Origin: Armigeres subalbatus | Taxonomy: Eukaryota > Arthropoda > Insecta > Diptera > Culicidae | NCBI RefSeq assembly: GCF_024139115.2 | Contig: NW_026942794.1 | Coordinates: forward strand, 1 to 64,000 | Direction of reading: 5' to 3' | Length of the DNA: 64,000 bases | Shown: one piece after another, positions 45,649 to 58,641 of the stretch | Numbering within the stretch: position 1 is the stretch's first letter | Layout: every line of letters begins with the position of its first letter | Notes under the pieces: generated by a model | Database searches by the model: none | Seen by the model: only the letters and a program-made list of their open reading frames with translations | Told to the model about the DNA's origin: nothing | Made by a program: the position numbers and the translations under genes

Positions 45649-45862
45649 ACAAAAAAATCCATGGTAACAATTACTAATTTGTAGACTACGCCATGTTTTT
45701 AAAACTACCACAAATTTTCAGTTAAATTAACTATGCATCCAGACAAATTCACCACTGATTCAGTTCATGTAACAACATTCCACTAGGACCACAGCTGATT
45801 TTACTGCGCACATGGTGAAATCAAACGGGTTTGTTGTCTGCTGAAATTCGCCGGTAGACATG
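45648..45862. mobile_element. Copy of the TA-flanked MITE, opposite orientation, right
   Basis: Mirror of 19705-19919; related to 36265-36530 in inverted orientation. Confidence 0.55.
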
Positions 45863-45939
45863 CTTTTACCCTCCTGGACCTTAAATTTTGTGTTGGGATA
45901 TTGAAACCGAAATTTAACAGAGGCTGACAAGAACGGCTG

Positions 45940-46142
45940 ATCAAAAGTTATTTTAGTTACTAGATAAAGATTGTCGCTGTCGTCGCTGTCCGGAACATCT
46001 TTTGCTGGCGAGGATAGGGGAGCTAAATGTCAAAGAAGGAAAATCCATACGATTTGACAGCTTGGTACCCAACATGTTCCAGACAGCAGAACAAAGGGAA
46101 CAGAAGCAACAATCTTTATCTAGTAACTAAAATATCTTTTGG
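45940..46142. mobile_element. Foldback repeat (TTTAGTTACTAGATAAAG arms), right
   Basis: Mirror of 19425-19626, with arms of about 60 bp and a loop of about 80 bp. Confidence 0.5.
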
Positions 46143-46232
46143 CTGGTCGGTGAGGAATGAAATCAAACCATTGTACTGTAATAATTTTGGTCGGTTTTGT
46201 CAACAATATATTTTCCATACACTGTACTGTTC

Positions 46233-46426
46233 TACACACTAAATTATTTTACCGGGATCTCAGCAAAATATTAAACTTTAACCGAGTTTTGCACAGCCGT
46301 GCCCCAGCAGACATGCCAAAAATCAGCTAACAAACGTCATATTTGCCGGGATATCAGTTTTTATTTTGCTGGGCAGACGGTTGTGCGGATTTTTGCCGAG
46401 CTGCAGAATTAAAAACTGAGTGTGTA
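46233..46426. mobile_element. Small MITE with TACACACT termini, right
   Basis: Mirror of 19139-19332. Confidence 0.45.
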
Positions 46427-46835
46427 CGAAAAAGAGCTTGGAAATATCTCAAATTTTGTATTGTTATGATACCTATCCACCCTAATGCGAAAACATCATT
46501 CACAATTCAGTAAAACAGTTGTCAAGAACACTTTCTTATATATTTCTACGATTGCTTCTACACTAGTATTTTTTGTTTTGTTTTTAATGGTGTTGTTACA
46601 ATAAAATGTATTTTTATTTTTTGTATGTTTTATTATGGCTGTCTCGGTAAAACGAGGAACTGTGCATTCATGTTTGTGAGAATTTTCTGTGAGAGTGATC
46701 CCATAGCCTTTTAATATACTTACTTAGTATACGTGCCAAGCCAAAAATGTTTTTTTTTCCTCATGATTAAATGCTTTGTCATTCTGAGCAATTGTTCACC
46801 ATTTGGTTTTTTGTTAATTACTTTTCCGTTTACAG

Positions 46836-49724
46836 AAAACACCAACGGAAATTCGCTCGCGGCGGCAATCTGTTCGTGCAAAAACCGCCAATAGCACCAA
46901 ACAGGTCGACGACGTGGGCCGCGAGGCCGACGAAAACGATAACAGTGCGATTCCACAGCTATCTACGGACGGTCACACAGTGCCAAAGGGAATTTGTTCG
47001 CGGCGGCAATCCGTCCGCGGAAAAACCTGTGACGTCGGTCGCGAGGGCGACAAAAGTGCGCCAACTCTGTTATCTACGGCCGGTCACACGGTGCCGAGCA
47101 TTCCAACGGAAATTCGCTCGCGGCGGCAATCCGTTCGAGGAACAACTGTCGACGTAGGCCGCGAGGACGACGAAAACGGCAAAAGCGCGAAAACTCTGCT
47201 ATCTACGGACGGTCACATGGTGCCCAGCATTCCAACGGGAATTCGCTCGCGGCGGCAATCTGTCCGTGCAAAGACTGCCAATAGCACCAAACAGGTCGAC
47301 GACGTAGGCCGCGAGGCCGACGAAAACGATAGCAGTGCGACTCCACAGCCATCCACGGACGGTCGCACAGTGCCAAACAATCCAAAGGGAATTTGTTCGC
47401 GGCGGAAATCCGTCCGCGGAAAACCCTGTGACGACGGCCGCGAGGGCGACAAAAACGACAAAAGTGCGACAACTCTGTTATCTACGGCCGGTCACACGGT
47501 GCCGAGCATTCCAACGGAAATTCGCTCGCGGCGGCAATCCGTTCGAGGAACAACTGTCGACGTAGGCCGCGAGGACGACGAAAACGGCAAAAGCGCGAAA
47601 ACTCTGGTATCTACGGACGGTCACATGGTGCCCAGCATTCCAACGGGAATTCGCTCGCGGCGGCAATCTGTCCGTGCAAAGACCGCCAATAGCACCAAAC
47701 AGGTCGACGACGTAGGCCGCGAGGCCGATGAAAACGATAACAGTGCGACTCCACAGCCATCCACGGACGGTCGCACAGTGCCAAACAATCCAAAGGGAAT
47801 TTGTTCGCGGCGGAAATCCGTCCGCGGAAAACCCTGTGACGACGGCCGCGAGGGCGACAAAAACGACAAAGTGCGACAACTCTGTTATCTATGGCCGGTC
47901 ACACGGTGCCGAGCATTCCAACGGAAATTCGCTCGCGGCGGCAATCCGTTCAAGGAACAACTGTCGACGTAGGCCGCGAGGACGACGAAAACGGCAAAAA
48001 GCGCGAAAACTCTGGTATCTACGGACGGTCACATGGTGCCCAGCATTCCAACGGGAATTCGCTCGCGGCGGCAATCTGTCCGTGCAAAGACTGCCAATAG
48101 CACCAAACAGGTCGACGACGTAGGCCGCGAGGCCGACGAAAACGATAGCAGTGCGACTCCACAGCCATCCACGGACGGTCGCACAGTGCCAAACAATCCA
48201 AAGGGAATTTGTTCGCGGCGGAAATCCGTCCGCGGAAAACCCTGTGACGACGGCCGCGAGGGCGACAAAAACGACAAAAGTGCGACAACTCTGTTATCTA
48301 TGGCCGGTCACACGGTGCCGAGCATTCCAACGGAAATTCGCTCGCGGCGGCAATCCGTTCGAGGAACAACTGTCGACGTAGGCCGCGAGGACGACGAAAA
48401 CGGCAAAAGCGCGAAAACTCTGCTATCTACGGACGGTCACATGGTGCCCAGCATTCCAACGGGAATTCGCTCGCGGCGGCAATCCGTTCGCGGAACAACT
48501 GTCGACGTAGGCCGCGAGGACGACGAAAACGGCAATAGCGCGAAAACTCTGCTATCTACGGACGGTCACATGGTGCCCAGCATTCCAACGGGAATTCGCT
48601 CGCGGCGGCAATCCGTTGATGCAAAGACCACCAATAACACCAAACAGGTCGACGGCGTAGGCCGCGAGGCCGACGAAAACGATAGCAGTGCGACTCCACA
48701 GCCATCCACGGACGGTCGCACAGTGCCAAACAATCCAAAGGGAATTTGTTCGCGGCGGAAATCCGTCCGCGGAAAACCCTGTGACGACGGCAGCGAGGGC
48801 GACAAAAACGACAAAAGTGCGACAACTCTGTTATCTACGGCCCGTCACACGGTGCCCAGCATTCCAACGGGAATTTGTTCGCGGCGGCAATCCGTCCGCG
48901 GAAAAACCTGTGACGTCGGTCGCGAGGGCGACAAAAACGGCAAAAGTGCGACAACTCTGCTATCCACGGCCGGTCACACGGTGCCCAGCATTCCAACGGG
49001 AATTCGCTCGCGGCGGCAATCCGTTCGCGGAACAACTGTCGACGTAGGCCGCGAGGACGACGAAAACGGCAATAGCGCGAAAACTCTGCTATCTACAGAC
49101 GGTCACATGGTGCCCAGCATTCCAACGGGAATTCGCTCGCGGCGGCAATCCGTTCGCGGAACAACTGTTGACGTAGGCCGCGAGGATGACGAAAACGGAA
49201 AAAGTCCGACATCTCAGTTATTCACGGCCAAAAATCGCACATGGTGCTCAGCATTCCAACGAAAATTCATAAGCGTCAGCAATCAGTTTGGCAAATGGAA
49301 CGAGAATAACGCAGAACATCTTATTGGAGGTCGTGAGGATATCAAACATGAATACAATAAAACAACATCCCAGTTCTGTTCCGTCGGCCATATGGTGTCC
49401 AGTCCAACAAAGTTGAAAACTGCTACTAACGAGTCAGAAAGTTTCGTTACACCATCGGCAATTCGGGTGCAAACCGTTCGTCGTAAAACCGAGGACAGCA
49501 AGAAACGGGTCGTTGGAGGTTGTGAGAACAGCAGTGTGACAATATCTCAGCCATCTTCTTCCGGCCATCCAGTGTCCAGCTCTATAAAGATGAAACCCAT
49601 CCGCGGGAAAGCGAGAACTAAGACGGACCAGGTCCAGACCAGCAAAACCGAATTCAGGACAACATCCGAATACGAATTCCCATCCATGCACTCCAAGCTC
49701 GAAGGCAGTTTCTGGCAACCTAAG
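46836..49724 (+). pseudogene. Transposase gene exon B, long tandem-repeat exon, right copy
   Basis: 2,889 bp (963 codons) from a TTTACAG acceptor to an AAG|GTGAGT donor; both ends are phase 0. It encodes about 20 units of 43-50 residues with SRRQSV or SRRKSV, an acidic GREDDEN-like block and STDGHMVP; three unit types repeat in order. The overall frame is preserved, but two paired indels shift it locally: -1 near 47870 with +1 near 47998, creating a stop at 47970, and -1 near 49231 with +1 near 49288. GC content is far above the flanks. Predicted to be disordered and charged. Opposite-strand frames of 60-133 residues are shadows of the repeats. Confidence 0.75.
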
Positions 49725-49927
49725 GTGAGTTTCGTTGTTGATTTTTTTGACGTAGAACTACGTCTGTCTTTTCTATATTGGGGTACACTTTACGATTGCA
49801 AAAAATCGAAAAACGTCACGAAAATATGATAGACTTTGATCGTTAATATCTCAGCCGTTTCTCGATAGATTTTCAATTTTCTTGGACCATTCGATCAAGG
49901 AAGAGTCAACGCTTTATTCCCGATGTA

Positions 49928-50103
49928 CACTGAAGTCGTTTTTTACGCGGTTTATTTTTACACGAATCGCTTTTTACGCATTTTTTTCACTAGAATTTCG
50001 GGATAAACGCGGTTCATTTAGACATATTTTGGAATTTATGCGGTTTATTACATTGTTTTAGTTTACGCGGCCCATATCCTCCGCGTAAAAGCTGACTCCA
50101 GTG
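49928..50103. mobile_element. MITE with CACTGAAGTC...TTTTACGCGG termini, right
   Basis: Mirror of 15465-15641, with repeated TTTACGCGG inside. Confidence 0.55.
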
Positions 50104-50696
50104 TGTTACAATATTTATGTATGATTATTTACTACACTGAACACTTGCTAACAGTTTAGCAATCGGTTTTGGTGAATCAGTCAATCTCGTAAGTGCATCG
50201 CAAGCTTCTTCTTACATGGCACTACATTCCAACTGCAACTTGGCCTGCTTTTCAACTAAGTGATCTTCTAGCATTAGGAAAATAAGTTCAAAAGTAGCAT
50301 TTACCAATGCAAAGCTTCGAATCGAGATACAATTATCGAACGACTTTTACTCTCTAGCGAGTTTTATCAATTGATAATTTGGATATGTGATCGCTTGAGA
50401 GTATTGTTCATCATCGATTATTTGAAAATTTTATTTTTATCATCCTTTTCAAATTTTGGTCCAAAAATTATATAAATCACCAGGGCTCGTAATGCTCACT
50501 CAATCTCAGCAGACAATCACGAAAACTGCCACGTAGTTCTACGTCACCTTTGCGTACAACCCGATTGGGCTGCACCTTTGAGTTTTTCTTATCCTCCGGA
50601 AGTCATTCCACATTGTAATATATTACGCGTAGCGTAGGCGTTTCACGCTCCATTTTATTAGAAAATTGACAAACATCTTCGAACAAAACAACCCTA

Positions 50697-50975
50697 AAAT
50701 AAAACCTTGATTATTCCACCTAACGAAAATGGTTCCTCTCTCGTGCATTACAAAAATAGTATTTTGTCCACAACACATAGTCCGAACAGCCCAGTTTTCA
50801 ATGGGAAATGATGGGACAGGATTGCACTTTGTTGCGAGTAATTCGATTAAGGGTAAGTATAAACAAATGAGCTAGACTTTTTGCCCACACTGCTCATCGA
50901 ACTTTTGGTATTGGTACTTAACCAATTTTGGGAGCGAACATATAGCCTTTCGGTAATAATATAATATACGAGAAA
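50697..50975. mobile_element. CCTTTCTCGTATAC-family MITE, partial copy 2, right
   Basis: Mirror of 14598-14872. Shortened family member without coding content. Confidence 0.5.
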
Positions 50976-51282
50976 GGTAAAAATATTTATGCAACTACTT
51001 GCAAGAAGATTATTTTTTAAACTTGAGTGGTACGTTACAACGATACAATAATTCTGAAATAACAATTGTGATAAATAAAATAATCCTCTCTGATTCACTG
51101 CTAACTATTTGAACATTAACCTAGGCTCATAGATCACGTAATAGCTTTTTCACTGTCGAGGACGGAACGCCCCTTCATTGTGTTGTCATGATGTGCACAA
51201 ATTGAATTAAAATTATTCATGTTTCATGGTTTTGTTAGAAATTGTAGTAAAATAATTAAACATTCTGAACCACGTTGCTAAA

Positions 51283-51590
51283 TGCTTTACTTACTTACTT
51301 ATGCGTCCTGTACATCCCCAGTGGTGCAAAGGGGCCGACTTGAAAGATCTCCATCCTGAGTGATGTCTAGCTATTGCTTTAACCTGTTGCCAGGTTAGAT
51401 TTCAGTCGACTTGTTTTAATTTCTTTATTGAGACTGTGCCGCCATGAGCCCCTGGGTCTGCTTCTGCTGCGATGTCCAGCTGGGTTCCAGTCTAATACTT
51501 GTTTACGGATTTCGTTTTCACCCTTACGTAAGGTGTGACCGACCCAGCCCAGAAAACCGATCCCGAATTTCAGTTGCTATCGACCTCTGG
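51283..51590 (-). pseudogene. 3' end of a LINE (ORF2 tail plus CTTA repeats), right
   Basis: Mirror of 13978-14280. The TAAG-type tail is at 51285-51300 in complement. The same WNPAGHRSRSRPRG-type ORF2 tail is readable on the minus strand. Confidence 0.65.
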
Positions 51591-51662
51591 TGACAACGAC
51601 GATCCAGGCTCGAATTATGTACCGCAGGCATCTGTTGATAAACACCTGCACTGCATATAAAC

Positions 51663-51870
51663 TCAGTACCAAATTTTCAAAACGACTTATCTGCTTTTGT
51701 AAACAAAGATTCAAACGTCGATTTAACGATCTGATAGCACTCCAACGCAAACCAACACCATCAACAGGAAGCTGAAGCCTTCACCTACGTGTTGCTGGTG
51801 TTGATTTACGTGAGAGTACTATCAGATTCGTCAAAACGGCGTTTGAATCGTTGTTTACAAATCGTTTAAT
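51663..51870. mobile_element. Degenerate foldback MITE, right
   Basis: Counterpart of the near-perfect hairpin at 13674-13904. One arm is intact from CAGTACCAAATTTTCAAAAC; the other is shortened and has several substitutions and a lost 'agcagataagtcg' segment. Confidence 0.6.
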
Positions 51871-52773
51871 ACTAATAATAGTGGGGACAGAAGAGTCATT
51901 GGTAAAGGAGGGGGGCTTCGGGGGGAGGGTTGTTGATAAGTTACTGATCAACTTAGTTTGGGACACACATTCTTTATGTACCTTAAGGAGACGATGATAG
52001 AAGTGGCAGGGTGATCTTTGGAATGGGGAGAGTCAACTCCTTGACCGATTCCCACCAAATTCGGAACACATATTCTGTTTTCAAGCAGATATTAATTGTG
52101 GGGATGGGAGAGTCATTGAAACAAGGGCCAAGGTGTGGGGGAGGGGAATGAATCACATACAGTGGCTGGTTTCCTACCCGTCGCTGCCACCAGCAGGCGC
52201 TAACGTATATGTGAAAATAGCCAGCATGAGTTAACCACCTGAAGTTTGTATGGCGAAATCTAACGTTGTTTTTCTCAACAGTAGGAACTTTTCACGAAAA
52301 ACTATTTGGCACCAGTTATGTAGGAAGGTGTCCGCTACTACGCCTACCAAATATTTTTTCGATTAAGGTTCTTATTTTCGTAAACATTAGATGCCTTTCG
52401 CTATACTGATATCCAAAAGTTAACTTCTAGTGTGCCGTTGTAAGCACGTTCAAAGCAGGTGATTCATTGTTTAGTTATCGATCAACTTACATCAACTTAC
52501 TGTAACTTCTGAACCTGTTGACCGATTTTAACCAAATATAAAACACATATTCTCGATCCTGTGGCTACGATTATAGTGAGGATGGAAGGATCATTGGAAA
52601 TGGGAGAGAGTATGGGGATAAGTATTGTTTAGTTGTTGATCAATTCAGGTAACTTCTGAACCGGTTGATTGATTTCCACTAAATTTGGAACTGACCGATT
52701 TTGTTCAAATTTTGCATGCTTTCTACTCTATTAGAACTTTATATCAAGTGTTTATCATGATTATAAAATCGTT

Positions 52774-52919
52774 TACCGTCGTGCGGGGCTTCTTTTGACT
52801 CAGGGGGCTACTTTGGATTTTTGATTTAAAAAAAAAACTGGCAATATGAGAGTAGCTTACGTTATAATTCTTGTTTCAAAATGTCCTAATTAGCCCCCGA
52901 TTTGTCAATAGAAACCCCT
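52774..52919. mobile_element. Small MITE with TACCGTCGTGCGGGG end, right
   Basis: Mirror of 12615-12770, but the second terminus reads 'aaccccttgataatactt' instead of the GCCCGATGGTA end, so it has lost one inverted repeat. Confidence 0.45.
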
Positions 52920-53067
52920 TGATAATACTTAGGGAAAATGTTCTCTAGTGGGGTAAAATAGCTCTTTAAAAATAAATGTTTCAAAAATTCAGCAATTTTG
53001 TATGTGAGGTCTAAAAGAAAATACACAATGAATAATTGGCAGTGGCAGATTTTCTACCCACCGCTCT

Positions 53068-53496
53068 CTAGGTCGCGTCAGTGATCCATTGTTTTCTCTG
53101 AGCGCGCATTTCGCCCTGATTATTATTTTCGCTGGTGGCGATGAAGGCGTTCTTGATGGCGGTCCATTGGTCTTCCACGCTGCCACCTTCCGGAATATCT
53201 GTTGCACGGATCTCCAGTTCTTCAACGAAGGATCTTTTCACCGTGGCATCTCCCAGTCGGCGTGTGTTGAACCGTCGTCCGACTCTCTCCTCCTGGCGGC
53301 GAATCCGCGCAATGCAAAGGCGTATTTCGCCAATGAGGAGGTGATGATCCGACTCGATATCGGCACTACGTTTATTCCGTACATCAATAAGATTCCGTTT
53401 CCATTCTCGACTGACGTAGATGTGGTTGATTTGATTTTGGGTAAAGCCTGCCATATTATATTTGGTCTCCAGTTAGCCTTGGAAGCCAATGCGTAG
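53068..53496 (-). pseudogene. RTE-type LINE endonuclease fragment, right
   Basis: Mirror of 12044-12472. The 128-residue frame (53454-53068) translates identically to the left copy, with the SDHH motif. Truncated on both sides. Confidence 0.7.
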
Positions 53497-53546
53497 GATT
53501 GCCAATCCGGAGGTGACGAGCTCGATAGTATATCCATTGCTCGTAG

Positions 53547-53706
53547 AGCAAGATTAACAGGCGCAGTATTAGTCGTTTGGCAGCGCAGTATCATTACTTG
53601 GCACTTTACCAGTCGCTACTAAACAATGACCGATACGAAAAAAGTGACTAACTAAAATGACAGTGCTACGCAGGTGATCAAAATACTCGCGCCCATTAAT
53701 GATGCT
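53547..53706. mobile_element. Short inverted-repeat element (GCGCGAGTATT), right
   Basis: Mirror of 11832-11993. One terminus has a substitution, AACAGGCGCAGTATT in place of AACGGGCGCGAGTATT. Confidence 0.45.
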
Positions 53707-54157
53707 CCCAGAATCATTACTTGACACTATATCGGTCGCTACTAAACGCGCTGCTATAAAAGTAGCGCAACTGACAGGTGACCAAATTTGGTAGCGCGTG
53801 AACAGCGCTGCTAATTTGATAAACTGTCAAACGTCACCGGTACGGAATACAGCAGCAACCAATTTGAGAGCCGAATAGTCACCAATGCGAAAAGGATTGA
53901 CGAAATTATAATAAGAGCGCTGGTGGTCATGACGCATCTTAAGATGCTCCCGCCGGAATGATGCTCTTAGAAGCATCATTGCCATTTTTGTTTCATCACT
54001 CAGCTGACTCATGATTGATTTTATGTCAAAGTAAATATTCGGACCTATAAGTGGCCCCAGGTGTTCGTAAAAAAACATGTGATTGCTATGAATTTTAATG
54101 TTATCGCCTTTATCACATTCATAGCGTATGCTTAATTACATATTGCAATTATTTTAG

Positions 54158-54353
54158 GGCAAGCCCATCAACATCAAAGGAAGGTCTTCGATTCCTCAAA
54201 TCAATGATAGAACAGCGAGCTCTGAAGAGCATGGCAATGAATGCTATTCCTAATATGCCAACTACGCTACAAAGTGCAAGAGCAGGAGCAGGAGCGAACT
54301 TCCTTGGTTTGCCTCTTGTCGAGGCTTCCTCAAGCGTTTCGTGTAAGTTGGAG
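54158..54353 (+). pseudogene. Transposase gene exon C with 23-bp deletion, right copy
   Basis: Bounded by TTTTAG and GAG|GTGAGT as in the left copy, but 196 bp instead of 219 bp. A 23-bp segment after GGCAATGAAT is missing; it is flanked by AAT in the intact copy, consistent with a slip between short repeats. The loss shifts the frame and brings in a TAA soon after. The left copy shows the intact 73-codon form. Confidence 0.6.
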
Positions 54354-54629
54354 GTGAGTAATTCTTTTGCATTTTACTTTAAACTTTGTTCTTAAATATT
54401 TTGCAATGTGACTGGGTTTCATTCACTTGGGTTGAATATATTGCATATATTATGACTTCACTTTGCATAGAGTATCGACTGAGAAAGAATAGAATTTAAA
54501 CAATCTCTATCGTCCAGAAAAGTTGTAGTATTTGTACAGGAAAAAAGTTTAGATCGATAAAGCATATATTTATATGATACGATAACACCTTTGAACTCCT
54601 CCAAAACAAGCAAAGCATAATTGTAAAAC

Positions 54630-55123
54630 CCTGTTTAATCCACCTAGCGGTGATGGTGCCTTTCGCGTGCAAATAAAATATTACATTTTGTCCATAACTT
54701 CCGTGCCCAAGGTTCGATCTAGCCAATTTTCAATAGAAAAAAAAAATGGAACAGGATGCAACTTGTTGCGAGTAAATCGGTTGGAGATAAGTGCCTGAAA
54801 AATTACAATTTTTTACTCAATTTTTCTATTAAAAAAAAAAAGTATATTGGTCATAACTTCCGAGCCCATAGTCCAATCTGGCCAATTTTCAATAGGAAAC
54901 AATGGAACAGAAGTCTGCGTCGAATGCGTCGGCTGAGGATAAGTTCCCGAAAAATGAGTAACACTTTTGATACATTTTGGTACAAGGGTGCGCGCACACA
55001 CACACAGACATCACCGCAATTCGTCGAACTGAGTCGATCGGTATATAACACTATGGGTCTCCGGGCCTTCTATAAAAAGGTTGTTCTTGGAGCGATCATA
55101 TAGGCTTTACGTAAAAGGCAAAC
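54630..55123. mobile_element. CCTTTCTCGTATAC-family MITE, copy 1, right
   Basis: Mirror of 10391-10885, including the GCGCGCACACACACAC microsatellite near 54990. Confidence 0.5.
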
Positions 55124-55161
55124 ATGATTTTGCTTAAATTTTGGCGTCCTTTGCATCATTT

Positions 55162-55740
55162 GAACCGGTGCCAGCGAAAGTGGTTCATGTTACATTGAGT
55201 AAATTTTACAGGAGACGCATTTCTCCAAAAACCTCGAAAATAAAACTCAAATTAGCAATTTTCTGCAGCTCAACCGTACCAACGTGTCGTGACTGATGTG
55301 CCGAAAGGTAGTGATGAGAAATATGCGAAGTTTCTTCACAAATTTCAAGTTTGTTAGAACAAAATACACATGTACCACTATTAATGGGAACAAAATGCAA
55401 CAGAAACCGAAAATCGTTGCCAGTAAAAGTGGTACATGTAAATTTATCAAATTATTTTAAACGGCAGTAAACCATCTTGAAGTTCAAAATAGGGTCAAAA
55501 TCTATGGCGGAAACATCCATTTGTCAAAATTTCTTTTCAGTAGTCTGATTTTAGTGGATAGAACTGCACATGTACCACTTTTTCTGGCAACGAAATTGCT
55601 ATTGTGATATATACCAGAAATTCAAAAGTGCATATCTCTTCGTTATTCCCTCACTAGACCTTTGCACACAGAAACAGTTAGTGTAAAAAACACAAAATCG
55701 ACAAAAATGGTTTATGTACCACTTTCGCTGGCGCCAGTTC
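55162..55740. mobile_element. MITE with GAACCGGTGCCAGCG termini, right
   Basis: Mirror of 9773-10341, with the same AAAGTGGTACATG internal repeats. Confidence 0.65.
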
Positions 55741-56036
55741 ATTTCATTTTGGTATTGACTGCCTGATCTGAAAACATGTATCTTTTATACTACCAACATA
55801 CGCATATTTTATACTACCATCATACGCATATTTGTCCCATGTTTGCTGGGATTTCCTATGTATATGGGGCAGTTATGCGTATAACGGCAGTATAGGCCAG
55901 GTAACTTAGGTTTTTAACAATTTGCGATAAATTCGTCAATTGTTAAAATAAGCAAAAAATAAGCAAAATAACTAATAAGCAAACTCCGCGATTGCTATAA
56001 AGCTTATAAAATTTAATTCTTGCGCTTGATTTACAG

Positions 56037-56214
56037 GAGCCGTACACTTATTACGCAAGCACTTTTTCTGGGTTTTTTGACTCACCATACCACCTAACAC
56101 ACCCCCCCCCCCCTAAGGCTGCTTTCGTACAAATGATTTTTTATTTTTATGGTGCGTAAGAAACTGACAGAGCCCCCTCCCCCCACAAAATTCTTACGTA
56201 ATATGTGTACGACC
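56037..56214. mobile_element. Short MITE with GCCGTACACTTATTACG termini, right
   Basis: Mirror of 9324-9477, with an additional C-rich stretch (a run of about 13 C) near 56098-56123 that is absent from the left. Confidence 0.55.
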
Positions 56215-56576
56215 CCATAGCAAAGAGATGGATTATGCATTGAGCGTTTGGCCCTTATGAAATCCTTATATACTGTACAGCATCTATACAGTTCTTTGAA
56301 AAGTCAGCGATTATTATATTTTAGGTGTTTGAATGTAATGCTTCCGACGGCTGCTGCAAAACATAAAAAGCCTATTTTACATCAGGATGCTGCTCCTTAA
56401 AATTTGAATATACCTCCGAAAGGTTACGTAAAAGTAATCTGCGCGGTACATCTACTTTTCTCAGCTGCCATATTTACTATTACAAAATATATATCAGTTT
56501 ATCTCGTCACTTTTAAATAAGTCTCTAACTGCCTTGTTTTGGATTAGTATGGTCATGTTCAATTAGCGTCGATCCA

Positions 56577-57570
56577 TACACACCAAATTTTTTTTCGCCG
56601 AAAATCAGCAAAATTTTGCTGAATTTTGCCGAGCTGATAACTCAGCAATCATTTCAGTAAAATAAAATTACCGAAACTTTCAGCAAACTGAACTACTGTC
56701 ATATCTGTCAGTCGTTTACTGAATCATCAGCTTGTTATGCTGAAAATTCCGCATTTCGGGCTGGAATATGATTTGACAGCACTTTGCTGTATCAATTCAG
56801 CAAAATGTTCAAAATTGCTGTAAACCAGCTGGTTACATTTTGTTTATTTATTATCATGATTATTATAAAATATTTTTCTTCGTATTTTCAAAAGGATATT
56901 TAGGATTTTTATGGCTTTTATTCAAAGCAGTAAAGCAATAACAAATAAAACAGAAACTAAGACTTACATTTATTAATATACATACAATTAAACATTTTGT
57001 TGCAAATGATCAGTTTGAATTGCAAGGATAAAGTTTTCATGCATTTGTATCAATGACCTCATGCATTTTGACTTGTCTTCGAAAGCCATCGACCATATGC
57101 AATATGCAGCCTTATGCAATTGATTGATGACAATTAAAACATTTTATGATGCCCGCCATTTTTTGAAAGCTGAAAAAGACAAATTGTTATTTTTATTGCT
57201 CCAACTTACGAATAGCTTTTTCACTGCTTCACCTCATCCACTTTGCAACGGTTGGACTTCCAGGCTCTGCAAGACCTCATGAGCTTCCAGATCGATTCAG
57301 CACATAACTTTTAAATGATTTTACGATTTTAAAATTTGCAAAACAGAAACTAGAAACGTGGTCTAAGAGAATTTAAACGTGATGTTTTTTACCAAGGCCT
57401 GCAGTGACAGTGACAGCGGTAGAAAATGCTGAATGTACAGCAATCTAGCAAGGTTTACTAAATTTCAGCAAACCGGAAAAAATTTCCAAAGCTATCAGCA
57501 AAGTTCCAAATTACTGGTTAATTACCAGCAAACTAATTTGCTGAAACATATTCTTCCAATTTGGTGTGTA
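56577..57570. mobile_element. MITE with TACACACCAAATT termini, right
   Basis: Mirror of 7971-8961, with matching ends and subterminal CAGCAAA repeats. Confidence 0.65.
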
Positions 57571-57804
57571 CACAATGTTTTGAAGTTCCATGTAAAGCTA
57601 TGAAACAGGAGTATCTACCTACAAACTAAAGTGCCTGCATTATACAAGTGGCGCAATATTCCTACCTTTAAGAACCTTGTGCTCGACTGGAACAACTGAT
57701 TTGAAAGCAAGCGCGCTGTTCCAATTTTGACACTGCATCTCCTTGTTATGAGTGCATCCTTTTTACTACCAACAATAATAAACATATCGCAATATTAGGG
57801 AAAG

Positions 57805-57958
57805 TTGATAAAATATGTCGCGCAAAAATGGTAGTTTTTCTACTCCATCCTCTCCTTCGTCACGCTTTTTGTATCATTTCACTAAAAAAATGTACGGGTC
57901 ATCACGCTTCTCGAAACACCTCCCCCCTTAGAGCGTGACATACTTTGTGGATGGTCCC
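57805..57958. mobile_element. Small dispersed element with GGGACCATCCACAAAG end, right
   Basis: Mirror of 7586-7738; the recognisable end is at 57958 in complement. Confidence 0.45.
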
Positions 57959-58641
57959 TTAAGTATAAATACTATCTAAATATCACATCGAATCTTATTG
58001 CATAGAGAAAATCAAATGTGGGATGCTGCTGTCTCAATTGTGTTCTAGAAAAAGAACTGGCCATTGCCAATGCTGAGCTTTAAATCATTTGTTATTTGAA
58101 GAATTGAATTTGAGAATTAATTCTTTCTCTGCAAAGAGGATAATTTATTACTCATCACATTTTGCCCCTTTGTCACAAGCAGAAACGGAAGTGTAGCCAA
58201 ACGAAATGTCAGTTAGTGTAGCTAAACGAGAATAATATCACGATTGCAATCGACGTAGCGTGTGAAAAACGGAAAAGCACACTAAATCGTAATTACTCAA
58301 CTGTGTATCCGCTTGTCTATGGAATTTATAGTATGTATAAAGGTAGGAACAATTGCACCGCCACGCAGCTAATTTTACATGAGCCATTCCTCAGTTATGA
58401 ACTGTGAGACTTATGTTATGAGCCAAGTTACAATTTTTGATATTTGATACTTTTATGTCCAGAGAAGTAGACGGAAAATCTAACCCGAAACTTGGCCACC
58501 TTCAGTACGGTCTTGTTTTGTAGCGTGCGCATTTCACAGCTCGGTTAAAAATGCATCCTATTAGACCGGAATAACATGATTCTCAAAATTATCTGGTTAT
58601 ATGATGACCTGAATGTTATTTTTCCTTCCTTCTGCTAAAAG

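Noticed and set aside
46836..49724. CRISPR-like regular repeats
   Set aside because: Units are long, adjacent and coding, with no unique spacers, and the window is eukaryotic.
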